In this document: positions 53,145 through 59,607 of the stretch, one piece after another | How positions within the stretch are numbered: the stretch's first letter is position 1 | Layout: the number at the start of each line of letters is the position of its first letter | Assembly (NCBI GenBank): GCA_002721705.1 | Contig: PBLJ01000016.1 | Coordinates: 1 to 59,607 of the forward strand | Origin: Opitutia bacterium | GTDB taxonomy: Bacteria > Verrucomicrobiota > Verrucomicrobiia > Opitutales > Seribacteraceae | Length of the DNA stretch: 59,607 bases | Direction of reading: 5' to 3' | Position numbers and translations under genes: made by a program | The notes under the pieces: model-generated | Database searches by the model: none | Seen by the model: the letters and a program-made list of their open reading frames with translations, nothing else | Told to the model about the DNA's origin: nothing

Positions 53145-53942
53145 TTACCTTCGCTTGAAACGAGGCCTGTTGTCCCCTTGGTATTCCAAATGGGAAATTC
53201 GACCCTTCTGACTGGGAACCCCGAAGTCCTCCATTACCTTCCCTTTCCGAATGACGACGATCCTCCTCAACAGAAGGTCGCCGTCGTCCCAGGAAAAAAA
53301 CATTTTCTCAACTTCCCGCTCATCTTCGTTTTCAAACCTTGCCACGAGTTCTCCCCCGTTACTCTCCCAATCGCCTTTTTGCCGATTGTCTCCGGCCTCG
53401 CGGAAAACAACCTTTTCATCTTTGAAATTCAGCGTCACTTCCAGAATGTGAGATTCGGATCGCGGCTCTTGGAAAAGCAAGAGGACGGGAGAACCATCGG
53501 AGTTGAAAAAAGAATCTTGGTCTGTCTGTAATTCATACCAAGTGCCAGTGCTACCTCTGGAACTTCCTTTGCCAGATTGGGAGGCTCCTTTTTTAGTTAG
53601 GTAAAAAACTTGGTTCTCAGCCTCGAAAAAGATTCGGCGTTTCCCTTTTTCCACACTCCAAACCCCTTTCCAGGTTGTCGTCACTGCTCCCTGTTTCTTG
53701 GAGAAAAGAGCTTCCCCCCCAATTTCGGTTTGGCTGTTTTGGGTAAGCACCAACTCCAAGGGAATCTCAAGGCGACTGAGCTCAACGTGACCGGAGAAAA
53801 CTAGTTTTTTCCAATCTTGTATCTCCCCAAGGTAAACCCCCTCGACTTCATCGGATTTGCGATCGCAACCAGAGGCAAACAAGAAAATCGTTGGCATCAA
53901 GAGCTTATGGAAGTTTTCGCAAATCTGTTTCAAAAGTCGCAT
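53145..53942 (-). CDS. Hypothetical lipoprotein
   Basis: A 265-residue protein with a lipoprotein signal: hydrophobic stretch PTIFLFASGC, with the modified Cys at about 26. The rest is beta-rich with many Trp/Phe and Glu/Lys (for example VTTTWKGVWSVEKGKRRIFFEAE), perhaps a beta-barrel or beta-sandwich. I do not recognise the family. An alternative ATG at 53897 would give a shorter signal. It lies 33 bases after the pseudokinase gene on the same strand, so the two are probably co-transcribed. Confidence 0.7.
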   Translation of the reverse strand: MRLLKQICENFHKLLMPTIFLFASGCDRKSDEVEGVYLGEIQDWKKLVFSGHVELSRLEIPLELVLTQNSQTEIGGEALFSKKQGAVTTTWKGVWSVEKGKRRIFFEAENQVFYLTKKGASQSGKGSSRGSTGTWYELQTDQDSFFNSDGSPVLLLFQEPRSESHILEVTLNFKDEKVVFREAGDNRQKGDWESNGGELVARFENEDEREVEKMFFSWDDGDLLLRRIVVIRKGKVMEDFGVPSQKGRISHLEYQGDNRPRFKRR

Positions 53943-53975
53943 CGAACTAAAGGGTCATGGGCTTCGCCACGGTGC

Positions 53976-55652
53976 CTAATTACGATCAAAGGGCTCAAAA
54001 TAGATATCCGCTTTGACAACTCGCGGAACCGGTTTGCCCGTTGTTTCAGGGTTGGAATCAAATCTTTTTGCCACGAACAGCCCAAGCTTGCTTGCATCAC
54101 CTTCTTCGCGACCTGGAAAGTACTCGATTCCATCTTGTATTCGCTTGAGCCATTGAAACCTATCCTCCTCGGGGTCATAAGAGAGCACGTCCTGCCAAGT
54201 AATATACAAGTCATCGTTTCCTTTGCCTGCCATGGCGGCAAGAGCACGGTCTTTCTTGGGCGTTTCGCCATCATCGTCAGGCAAAGTCTGAAAACGCATT
54301 TTGATTCGTACGACGTAATGACCGTCGTCGGTCGTGGTCCATTCGCCCGTGCCATGCCTGGGCTGATCCCGACCTCCTTTGTCGTTGCCTTTGATTCGTT
54401 GGCGTTTGTCTTTCATTTTTTTACCAGTCGGGAAACCTTTCCATTCAGCGCCTCCTTGATAAAACCCGAACTTCAACTTGTAATAGTCGTCGGAGGCCGT
54501 GGATTTATAAATGGTGGAAGGGGAATGATAGCCGGTGCGATATAGTTGCCACAGTCCGAAGAGGCTCAGACAGATAACTACGGAAACCGCACTGAAAATC
54601 GCCCATGGCCGCCACGAAGGCTTGCCTTGATCGGTTCCCTTAAGGTTGGATTCGGCTCCCTCTGTCGATCGTTCCTCTCCCTCCATGTAAGGAGAAGTTC
54701 GATCGTCGCGATGCTGCCCTTCTCGCTCAAATGGCATCTCCGCGTATCGCAAAGAGGTTCCCGGTCGAGGCAGTTGCTTCAAGGCATCCTTTGCGTCGGC
54801 GAAGCGTTCATTGGGATTTTCAGCAGTTCCACGCATGAGCCACGTTCGCCATCCGGGATTCAAGTCCGCTGACAATCTCAATTTTCCATTCTCCGTCAAA
54901 GGTTCACCGGTCAATGCCCAATGAGCCATGCAAGCCACTGCATATAAATCGCCCGACTCCTCGACCTCTGCTCCGGAACGTTCCTCGGGGGTTCGAAACA
55001 ACTTGGTCTCCAAGCCGGGCAAAAAGGCTTGGGCTTCGGAATTTTCCTCACTTGGTTTACTTTGAAGCAATGTGTAATTCACCTCTTCTGGGAAAGAAAG
55101 GTCCCAGAGTTCTCGAAACCGCGCTTCTCCAACCAAGCGAACCAAGCCGAAATCGGAAATCTTCACCTCCAAGGGCTCTTCTTCCGGGCGACGGATCAAA
55201 ACGTTGGATGGCTTCAGGTTTCGATGCAGCAACCCCATGGAATGAGCTTGAACCAAAGCTTGCAGGATTTGCCCCGTCAAAAAAGCTACCTCCACCTCGT
55301 CCAAACCCGTTGGTTTGACCTGTAAGTAATCCAACAAGGTGCGAACGGAGTTGTCCTCCATCTCGAACCTCTCGAAAAATTCATACCGCAACCAATGCTT
55401 CCATTTGGTGGCGCCAAAGAGACCGAGATCAAGCACCGCATCATTCTCCAATTGCGAGATAACTTGGCATTCACGTTCAAAGTGGTCGGAGAAATGCAAT
55501 TCATCGACGAACTCCCGCTTGATGACTTTCAGGGCGAAAGTTTCACGTGATCCCTCGTCGTAAACCTCGTAGACGTCACCCAGCAAACCCGCATCCAAAT
55601 GACGGACGATACGCATGGTTTCGACTCGGGTGTCTACGTTAAGAACAGTCAT
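53976..55652 (-). CDS. Transmembrane serine/threonine pseudokinase
   Basis: A 558-residue protein with a eukaryote-like kinase domain (about 12-295), a membrane helix (349-371) and an extracytoplasmic C-terminal domain of about 185 residues, rich in Asp/Lys/Gly. Kept are the VAIK-type lysine (FALK, K42), a candidate alpha-C Glu (61), the SDFG motif (167-169) and a TPEE activation-loop end. The catalytic loop reads LLHRNLKPSN (141-150), with Asn in place of the invariant HRD Asp, and the glycine loop is partly degraded. It therefore looks catalytically impaired and may act as a scaffold or nucleotide sensor. The ATG at 55652 is chosen since conserved sequence begins soon after. nadK lies 43 bases upstream. 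Confidence 0.85.
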   Translation of the reverse strand: MTVLNVDTRVETMRIVRHLDAGLLGDVYEVYDEGSRETFALKVIKREFVDELHFSDHFERECQVISQLENDAVLDLGLFGATKWKHWLRYEFFERFEMEDNSVRTLLDYLQVKPTGLDEVEVAFLTGQILQALVQAHSMGLLHRNLKPSNVLIRRPEEEPLEVKISDFGLVRLVGEARFRELWDLSFPEEVNYTLLQSKPSEENSEAQAFLPGLETKLFRTPEERSGAEVEESGDLYAVACMAHWALTGEPLTENGKLRLSADLNPGWRTWLMRGTAENPNERFADAKDALKQLPRPGTSLRYAEMPFEREGQHRDDRTSPYMEGEERSTEGAESNLKGTDQGKPSWRPWAIFSAVSVVICLSLFGLWQLYRTGYHSPSTIYKSTASDDYYKLKFGFYQGGAEWKGFPTGKKMKDKRQRIKGNDKGGRDQPRHGTGEWTTTDDGHYVVRIKMRFQTLPDDDGETPKKDRALAAMAGKGNDDLYITWQDVLSYDPEEDRFQWLKRIQDGIEYFPGREEGDASKLGLFVAKRFDSNPETTGKPVPRVVKADIYFEPFDRN

Positions 55653-55695
55653 CGACGAACAAGGGAGAGAGGAAGATACGGAAAAGTCATGCAGA

Positions 55696-56517
55696 TCATC
55701 CCCAATTAAGTCGGTTACGGAGCACCTTGAAATGAGAGTGCCCCTGTTCCTGCAACAAAGGAAAGGTTTTTTGCGAAACGCTGACTTCAAGCGGCATGCG
55801 GGATTGCTCATCGGGCAGTTCCCTTCCGTCCGTTGCCACGGAAAGAGAAGTGACGTCACCTGGAGCGCGTTGCACCTGCAAGCTTGTCTTGCCATCGAAA
55901 ACCACGCTGCGACTGGTCAGGGTATGCGGACATATCGGAGTCATCAGCACGACGTCGGCTTGCGGGTGAACAATCGGACCTCCAGCTGATAAATTATAAG
56001 CCGTGGAGCCGGTGGGGGTTGAAAAAATCAGCCCATCGCATGAATATTCTGCTACCGACTCATCACCGGCGCGCACCGCCAAACGAGCCAACCTTGCCTG
56101 ACCTGCGCTCTTGATTACGACGTCGTTCAAGGCCAAACGCTCTCTACCCGATGGATCTCGGCAAACCAGCAGGGCTCGTTGGGCCACGTCGTATTGACCT
56201 TGCAGGATAGGGGGCAAAGCCTCCTGAGCATCCTCGGGAGAAAAAGTAGCCAAGAAACCAAGCTGCCCATGGCGTATTCCTGCTACCGGAACGCGCCGAG
56301 CAACCACCTCCTCGAGTAAACCGAGCAAAGTACCGTCACCACCTATTACGAAACAGGCATCTCTATCCTCAAGGAACCCATCTTCCACGGGATGGTTGAA
56401 GGTGGACCGAACTTCAGAACCAGCAGCCCGAGCCAAGCGCTCGATCGAATCCACAATCTCCTCCGCGCCATCTTTGTCGGCATTGGCCGCAATTGCTATC
56501 TTGGTAAGCGGTTTCAC
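55696..56517 (-). CDS. nadK: NAD kinase
   Basis: A 273-residue enzyme that phosphorylates NAD to NADP with ATP or polyphosphate. The GGDGT motif is at 59-63, followed by GIRHGQLGFLA, the ALNDVVIK motif, and SCDGLIFSTPTGSTAYNLSAGGPIV, all typical. It starts with GTG at 56517. Its stop lies 43 bases before the pseudokinase start, and miaA ends 93 bases upstream. Confidence 0.96.
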   Translation of the reverse strand: MKPLTKIAIAANADKDGAEEIVDSIERLARAAGSEVRSTFNHPVEDGFLEDRDACFVIGGDGTLLGLLEEVVARRVPVAGIRHGQLGFLATFSPEDAQEALPPILQGQYDVAQRALLVCRDPSGRERLALNDVVIKSAGQARLARLAVRAGDESVAEYSCDGLIFSTPTGSTAYNLSAGGPIVHPQADVVLMTPICPHTLTSRSVVFDGKTSLQVQRAPGDVTSLSVATDGRELPDEQSRMPLEVSVSQKTFPLLQEQGHSHFKVLRNRLNWG

Positions 56518-56610
56518 GAAAACAAGTCGCAGGTTGATGAAAAGGGGGTTCGCGACTAGCGAAACTATCCCTTCAATTTAACCTACAAAAGGCACCAGCG
56601 TCAAGCCATC

Positions 56611-57555
56611 TCAAACTCTCCCCGGGAGTTCCCACGGAGCGGGCAGGTCACCGACGTCCTCATGTTCCGAAAGGAGCAGAACGCGATCCACAGGCAATCG
56701 GGAACGAAACCATTTCCGTTGTTTGCGAGCCAAACGCAAAGTGGCTGAAACAATAGTCTCTCGCCATTGTTCCGAGGAGTATCGCCCATCTAGATGCAAC
56801 AAGGTTTCTCGGTACCCAACGGCTCGGCATGCGCTGGGATTCCGTTCCAAGCCCATTTCTCGCAAAGCTTGTACTTCCGTCAACAAACCCTCGTCCAGCA
56901 TAAGGGAAACACGTTCCTTTACGCGTTCCTCCAAATCAAAGTCTTCTCGATCCAGGACCCAGGTGATTTTCGAATGTTTCCGGAAAGGGAAATCAGCCTT
57001 TTGAAAGCTTTCCTTCAAGGCAAGCAAGCTCTGCCCGGAGGCCAAGCATCGTTCCAAAGCTCGAGTTACTCGACGAGGATTGTCGGAATCCAAATCACCG
57101 ATGCCTTCGGGATTGAGTTCATTTAATCGTCGGAGCAAACCGCTCAAGCCTTCTTCTTGCTCCCAATCAAGAACCTGGTTCCTCAAGTCATCAGGAACCT
57201 CGACATCATCGATAACCGGAGCGAAAAAAGCCTGCAGGTAGAACCCACTGCCTCCCACTACCAAGACCTTATTTCCGCGTTCTCTTATCTCCCGAACGAC
57301 TTGATGAGCATAGTCCAGATAACTGGCTACGTCGTAGGGTTGGTCAACCGTCACCAAATCGATTCCGTGATGAGTAACCCTTGAACGTTCCTCTAAGGTA
57401 GGCTTGGCGGTTCCGATATCCATGCCACGATAAAAAAGCAAGGAGTCGCAAGATAGAATTTCAGCGTTTCCCCGCTCCGCCCATGCCAATGCCGCTGCCG
57501 TTTTACCAACCGCAGTGACCCCTCCCAAAACGAAAATTTCGGCATTCTCGCACAT
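56611..57555 (-). CDS. miaA: tRNA dimethylallyltransferase MiaA
   Basis: A 314-residue enzyme that adds the isopentenyl group to A37 of tRNAs reading UNN codons, which include the window's tRNA-Leu (UAG) and tRNA-Ser (GGA). The P-loop GGVTAVGKT is at 11-19, with SCDSLLFYRGMDIGTAKP, VVGGSGFYLQAF, DNPRRVTRALER and the CRAVGYRE motif. The usual Gln of the DSxQ motif is Leu here. Spacing to the upstream lipoprotein gene is 40 bases. Confidence 0.95.
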   Translation of the reverse strand: MCENAEIFVLGGVTAVGKTAAALAWAERGNAEILSCDSLLFYRGMDIGTAKPTLEERSRVTHHGIDLVTVDQPYDVASYLDYAHQVVREIRERGNKVLVVGGSGFYLQAFFAPVIDDVEVPDDLRNQVLDWEQEEGLSGLLRRLNELNPEGIGDLDSDNPRRVTRALERCLASGQSLLALKESFQKADFPFRKHSKITWVLDREDFDLEERVKERVSLMLDEGLLTEVQALREMGLERNPSACRAVGYRETLLHLDGRYSSEQWRETIVSATLRLARKQRKWFRSRLPVDRVLLLSEHEDVGDLPAPWELPGRV

Positions 57556-57595
57556 ATCCGGACGGCTGGGAATCAGCCTTGCGCGGCTAAAAAAT

Positions 57596-58210
57596 TCATT
57601 CCATTCGAATCAAGGTAACTTCGTCACCCGTTTCCGTTTTCCGCAACACCATGCGCTCACGGTCCAACGAGATAATCTCGTACTTTTCCTTTTTCCCTTT
57701 TACCAAGGACGGTGCCAAGTTCTGAATGGCCAATGCCGCCAAACTGGGTGCTTTTGGAGTCAACTTGAGCTTGCTCCAAGTGCGAAGGATTTCCTTGCCC
57801 TTTCGTTCCCAAGAGCCACTGGATTCTTGTTGAAATTTGAGGTTGTCGGCTTTGCTTCCGATCAACCTGCCATTCAAGGTGACGAGGCCTTTACTTTCCC
57901 ACTTTTCGTTTGCCTTGAAGGTAATCGTTCCGGAAGTGCTGACGGTCCCCTTTGCGACGTCCTCGTCGAAACTCAACTTGTTCTTGTCTTTCCATTTACC
58001 AACGACGGTGACCGGCAATTTCTTTTCCGTCTTGGAATTGACTGGAGCTTGATTTTTCGGCTTGGGGGACTCGGCTTGGGTGGACTTCTCTTGGGTGGAC
58101 TTCTCTTGGGACTCAGAAGCCTCGTCGCCGCCACAACCTGATTGGGCAAGCAAAGCCGAAAGAGGAAGCAACAAGCAAAGGATTGGTTTCAACGGGAAGT
58201 GAAATTTCAT
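57596..58210 (-). CDS. Hypothetical lipoprotein (lipocalin-like style)
   Basis: A 204-residue protein with a signal peptide and lipobox LAQSGC (Cys about 26). A Gln/Lys/Ser-rich linker containing the duplicated EKSTQ(E/A) unit (residues 36-46) leads to a beta-rich domain (about 65-204) with GKWKDKNKLSF, GTITFKANEKWESKG and a SWERKGKEI segment, a style seen in small lipocalin-like domains. No function is assigned. It lies between trpA and miaA on the same strand. Confidence 0.65.
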   Translation of the reverse strand: MKFHFPLKPILCLLLPLSALLAQSGCGGDEASESQEKSTQEKSTQAESPKPKNQAPVNSKTEKKLPVTVVGKWKDKNKLSFDEDVAKGTVSTSGTITFKANEKWESKGLVTLNGRLIGSKADNLKFQQESSGSWERKGKEILRTWSKLKLTPKAPSLAALAIQNLAPSLVKGKKEKYEIISLDRERMVLRKTETGDEVTLIRME

Positions 58211-58246
58211 CGTGTCATCTTATTGCGTTAGTCACCTCTGGCCAGC

Positions 58247-59068
58247 TCAAGATTCTGCGACTGACCGGATGCCGTCAAGCAACTCCGCGGCCTTGGCGCC
58301 TATCACCGCCGGGATGTCATCACGCTGGCCAAGCAGAGGAGTTATGCAATTGACCAAAGCGCTGCCAACGACCACGCCATCGGCCATGGTCGCCACTTGC
58401 CCAGCCTGCTCTGAACTGGAAATGCCGAATCCCACCACCAGAGGCAGATCAGATTCAGCGCGAATAGCGTCAAGGCGATCAGCCATATCCTTTGCCAAAT
58501 CGGCGCGTTCGCCGGTGACGCCTTCTCGGGAAACGTAATAAAGGAAACCGGAAGCTGCGTCGGCGATTAACTTGATACGGTCGGCAGGTGTGGTCGGGGC
58601 CACGATGAAGACGTTTTTCATGCCGTGACGCTTGGAAGCCTCCAACAACTCGCCAGCCTCCTCGGGAGGGAGATCGAGGGTTAACAAACCATCGACTCCA
58701 GCCTCTCGGGCTTGCTCCACGTAGGTCGAGACACCGGGAGAGAAAACCAAGTTGTAATAGGTATAGAGAACGATGGGCAAATTGGAAAAAGCACGAATTT
58801 CGCGAACAAGGCGAAAGACGTCCTCTCGCCGACAACCAGCCGACAAGGCGCGTTGAGCGGCAAGCTGGTTGGTCAATCCATCGGCCAAGGGATCGGAGAA
58901 AGGAACGCCTAGCTCCAAAAGGTCGACGCCGTTGTCAACCAAGGCTCGGCAAATGGAAAGCGAGGTTTCGAAATCAGGATCGCCGGCGCAGACGTACCCA
59001 ATGAAAGCGGCTCGCTTCTCGGCCTTTGTTTGCTGGAAAAGCTTCCCTATTCGGTCTTCATCGTTCAT
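58247..59068 (-). CDS. trpA: Tryptophan synthase alpha subunit
   Basis: A 273-residue TIM-barrel enzyme that cleaves indole-3-glycerol phosphate, passing indole to TrpB. The signature LLELGVPFSDPLADG includes the catalytic Glu (52) and Asp (63). FIGYVCAGDPD, LPIVLYTYYN, GFLYYVSREGVTG and VGFGISSSEQ complete the family pattern. The ATG at 59068 is used; a longer open frame upstream overlaps the divergent kdtA gene and is not conserved. No other trp gene is nearby, so trpA stands apart from the rest of the pathway here. Confidence 0.96.
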   Translation of the reverse strand: MNDEDRIGKLFQQTKAEKRAAFIGYVCAGDPDFETSLSICRALVDNGVDLLELGVPFSDPLADGLTNQLAAQRALSAGCRREDVFRLVREIRAFSNLPIVLYTYYNLVFSPGVSTYVEQAREAGVDGLLTLDLPPEEAGELLEASKRHGMKNVFIVAPTTPADRIKLIADAASGFLYYVSREGVTGERADLAKDMADRLDAIRAESDLPLVVGFGISSSEQAGQVATMADGVVVGSALVNCITPLLGQRDDIPAVIGAKAAELLDGIRSVAES

Positions 59069-59152
59069 AGTATTCAAGTAGTGAACCTTGCCGTAAACGT
59101 AGCCAATGGGCAAGCCATTGGTAAATAGGTCCCACTCTTTCGGGTGTTCGCC

Positions 59153-59607
59153 ATGATCTGGTTCTATCGCTTGCTCTTCCCCATCGCCTTGATGATCGGG
59201 TTGCCCCGCTATCTGGGAAGGATGCTCAGGCGTGGTGGTTACGCCAAGAAATTCGGCCACAGGCTGGGCCTTTGGCCTCGCTTGCCCGACAAAACAGGAA
59301 GGAAGCGGATATGGATACAAGCGGTCAGCGTAGGAGAATTACTGGCTATTGGCCCTCTTTTGCGAATCATTGGCAAAGAGGAGAACTGGGAAGTCGTTCT
59401 ATCCACGACCACGAGCACAGGATACCGAGTAGCCCAGTCAAAATATGGGCAAACGGCTTTGGCGATTGGACACTTCCCCTTGGATTTTCTGCCCTGTTCC
59501 CGACGTGCTTGGAACCGAATCAAGCCGGATTTGGTGATCATGGTGGACAGTGAACTTTGGCCCGAACATCTGCACCAAGCCCGCAATCGAGACATTCCCG
59601 TGGCCAT
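59153..59607 (+). CDS. kdtA: 3-deoxy-D-manno-octulosonic acid (Kdo) transferase, N-terminal part
   Basis: An open frame from the ATG at 59153 to the window edge, 151 codons. It has an N-terminal membrane-anchoring helix (IWFYRLLFPIALMIGLPRY) and a KKFGHRLG segment. The Kdo transferase pattern IWIQAVSVGELLAIGPLL then VVLSTTTSTGYRVAQ follows, with the catalytic-site Glu in SVGE, and DSELWPE near the end. The enzyme adds Kdo to lipid A precursor at the inner membrane and marks a Gram-negative envelope. It is divergent from trpA, with 84 bases between starts. The C-terminal domain lies outside the window. Confidence 0.93.
   Translation, partial: MIWFYRLLFPIALMIGLPRYLGRMLRRGGYAKKFGHRLGLWPRLPDKTGRKRIWIQAVSVGELLAIGPLLRIIGKEENWEVVLSTTTSTGYRVAQSKYGQTALAIGHFPLDFLPCSRRAWNRIKPDLVIMVDSELWPEHLHQARNRDIPVA

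Overview
The window looks like chromosomal DNA of a Verrucomicrobiota bacterium, probably from the Opitutales/Puniceicoccales side. The grounds are a Minf_1886-type protein of a family I recall as largely confined to Verrucomicrobia and Planctomycetes, a MurC-MurB fusion, a divergent FtsZ inside an otherwise classical dcw cluster, and Gram-negative traits (kdtA, lipoproteins, periplasmic chaperone-like protein). The assignment is inferred from gene content. Coding density is high. There is no insertion sequence, integrase, prophage or CRISPR array, and no gene-free stretch exceeds about 210 bases.

Layout. 1-6.2 kb: start of an unidentified gene, a CvpA-like membrane protein, transaldolase and class II fructose-bisphosphate aldolase, an excisionase-like HTH protein, the Minf_1886 protein, a zinc-ribbon membrane protein and a secreted Sel1-repeat protein. 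A strong hairpin at 6168-6200 separates the last gene from a convergent 5.65-kb gene for a 1883-residue exported coiled-coil protein. 11.95-12.04 kb: tRNA-Leu(UAG). 12.1-25.6 kb: respiratory complex I operon on the minus strand, nuoB-C-D-EF-G-H-I-J-K-L-M-N, with NuoE and NuoF fused and nuoA missing. 25.8 kb: tRNA-Ser(GGA). 25.9-29.2 kb: an NHE/SOS1-like cation/proton antiporter with a C-terminal cyclic-nucleotide-binding domain. 29.3-49.4 kb: the division and cell wall (dcw) cluster on the minus strand, transcribed mraZ-rsmH-ftsL-ftsI-murE-murF-mraY-murD-(LysM protein)-ftsW-murG-murC/murB-ddl-ftsQ-ftsA-ftsZ and ending in a FecR-like secreted protein. 49.5-59.6 kb: tlyA, a PpiD-like protein without a visible PPIase domain, a lipoprotein, a transmembrane pseudokinase, nadK, miaA, another lipoprotein, trpA, and the 5' part of kdtA running off the end.

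How the genes work together. The dcw genes are tightly packed, with stop/start overlaps or a few bases between most of them. They make lipid II from UDP-MurNAc precursors (MurB to MurG, MraY, Ddl) and assemble the divisome (FtsA, FtsQ, FtsL, FtsI, FtsW, FtsZ). MraZ probably controls the cluster through an array of TGGG-type boxes just upstream of its own gene. The nuo operon builds the proton-pumping NADH dehydrogenase, and the adjacent antiporter could use the resulting proton gradient.

The most interesting points are: the altered FtsZ GTP-binding and T7 loops; the pseudokinase with HRN in place of HRD; the bacterial antiporter with a CNBD and a large extracytoplasmic insert; the two enzyme fusions (NuoE-NuoF and MurC-MurB); the absence of nuoA; the MraZ box array; and the giant coiled-coil protein with fresh 87-bp repeats.
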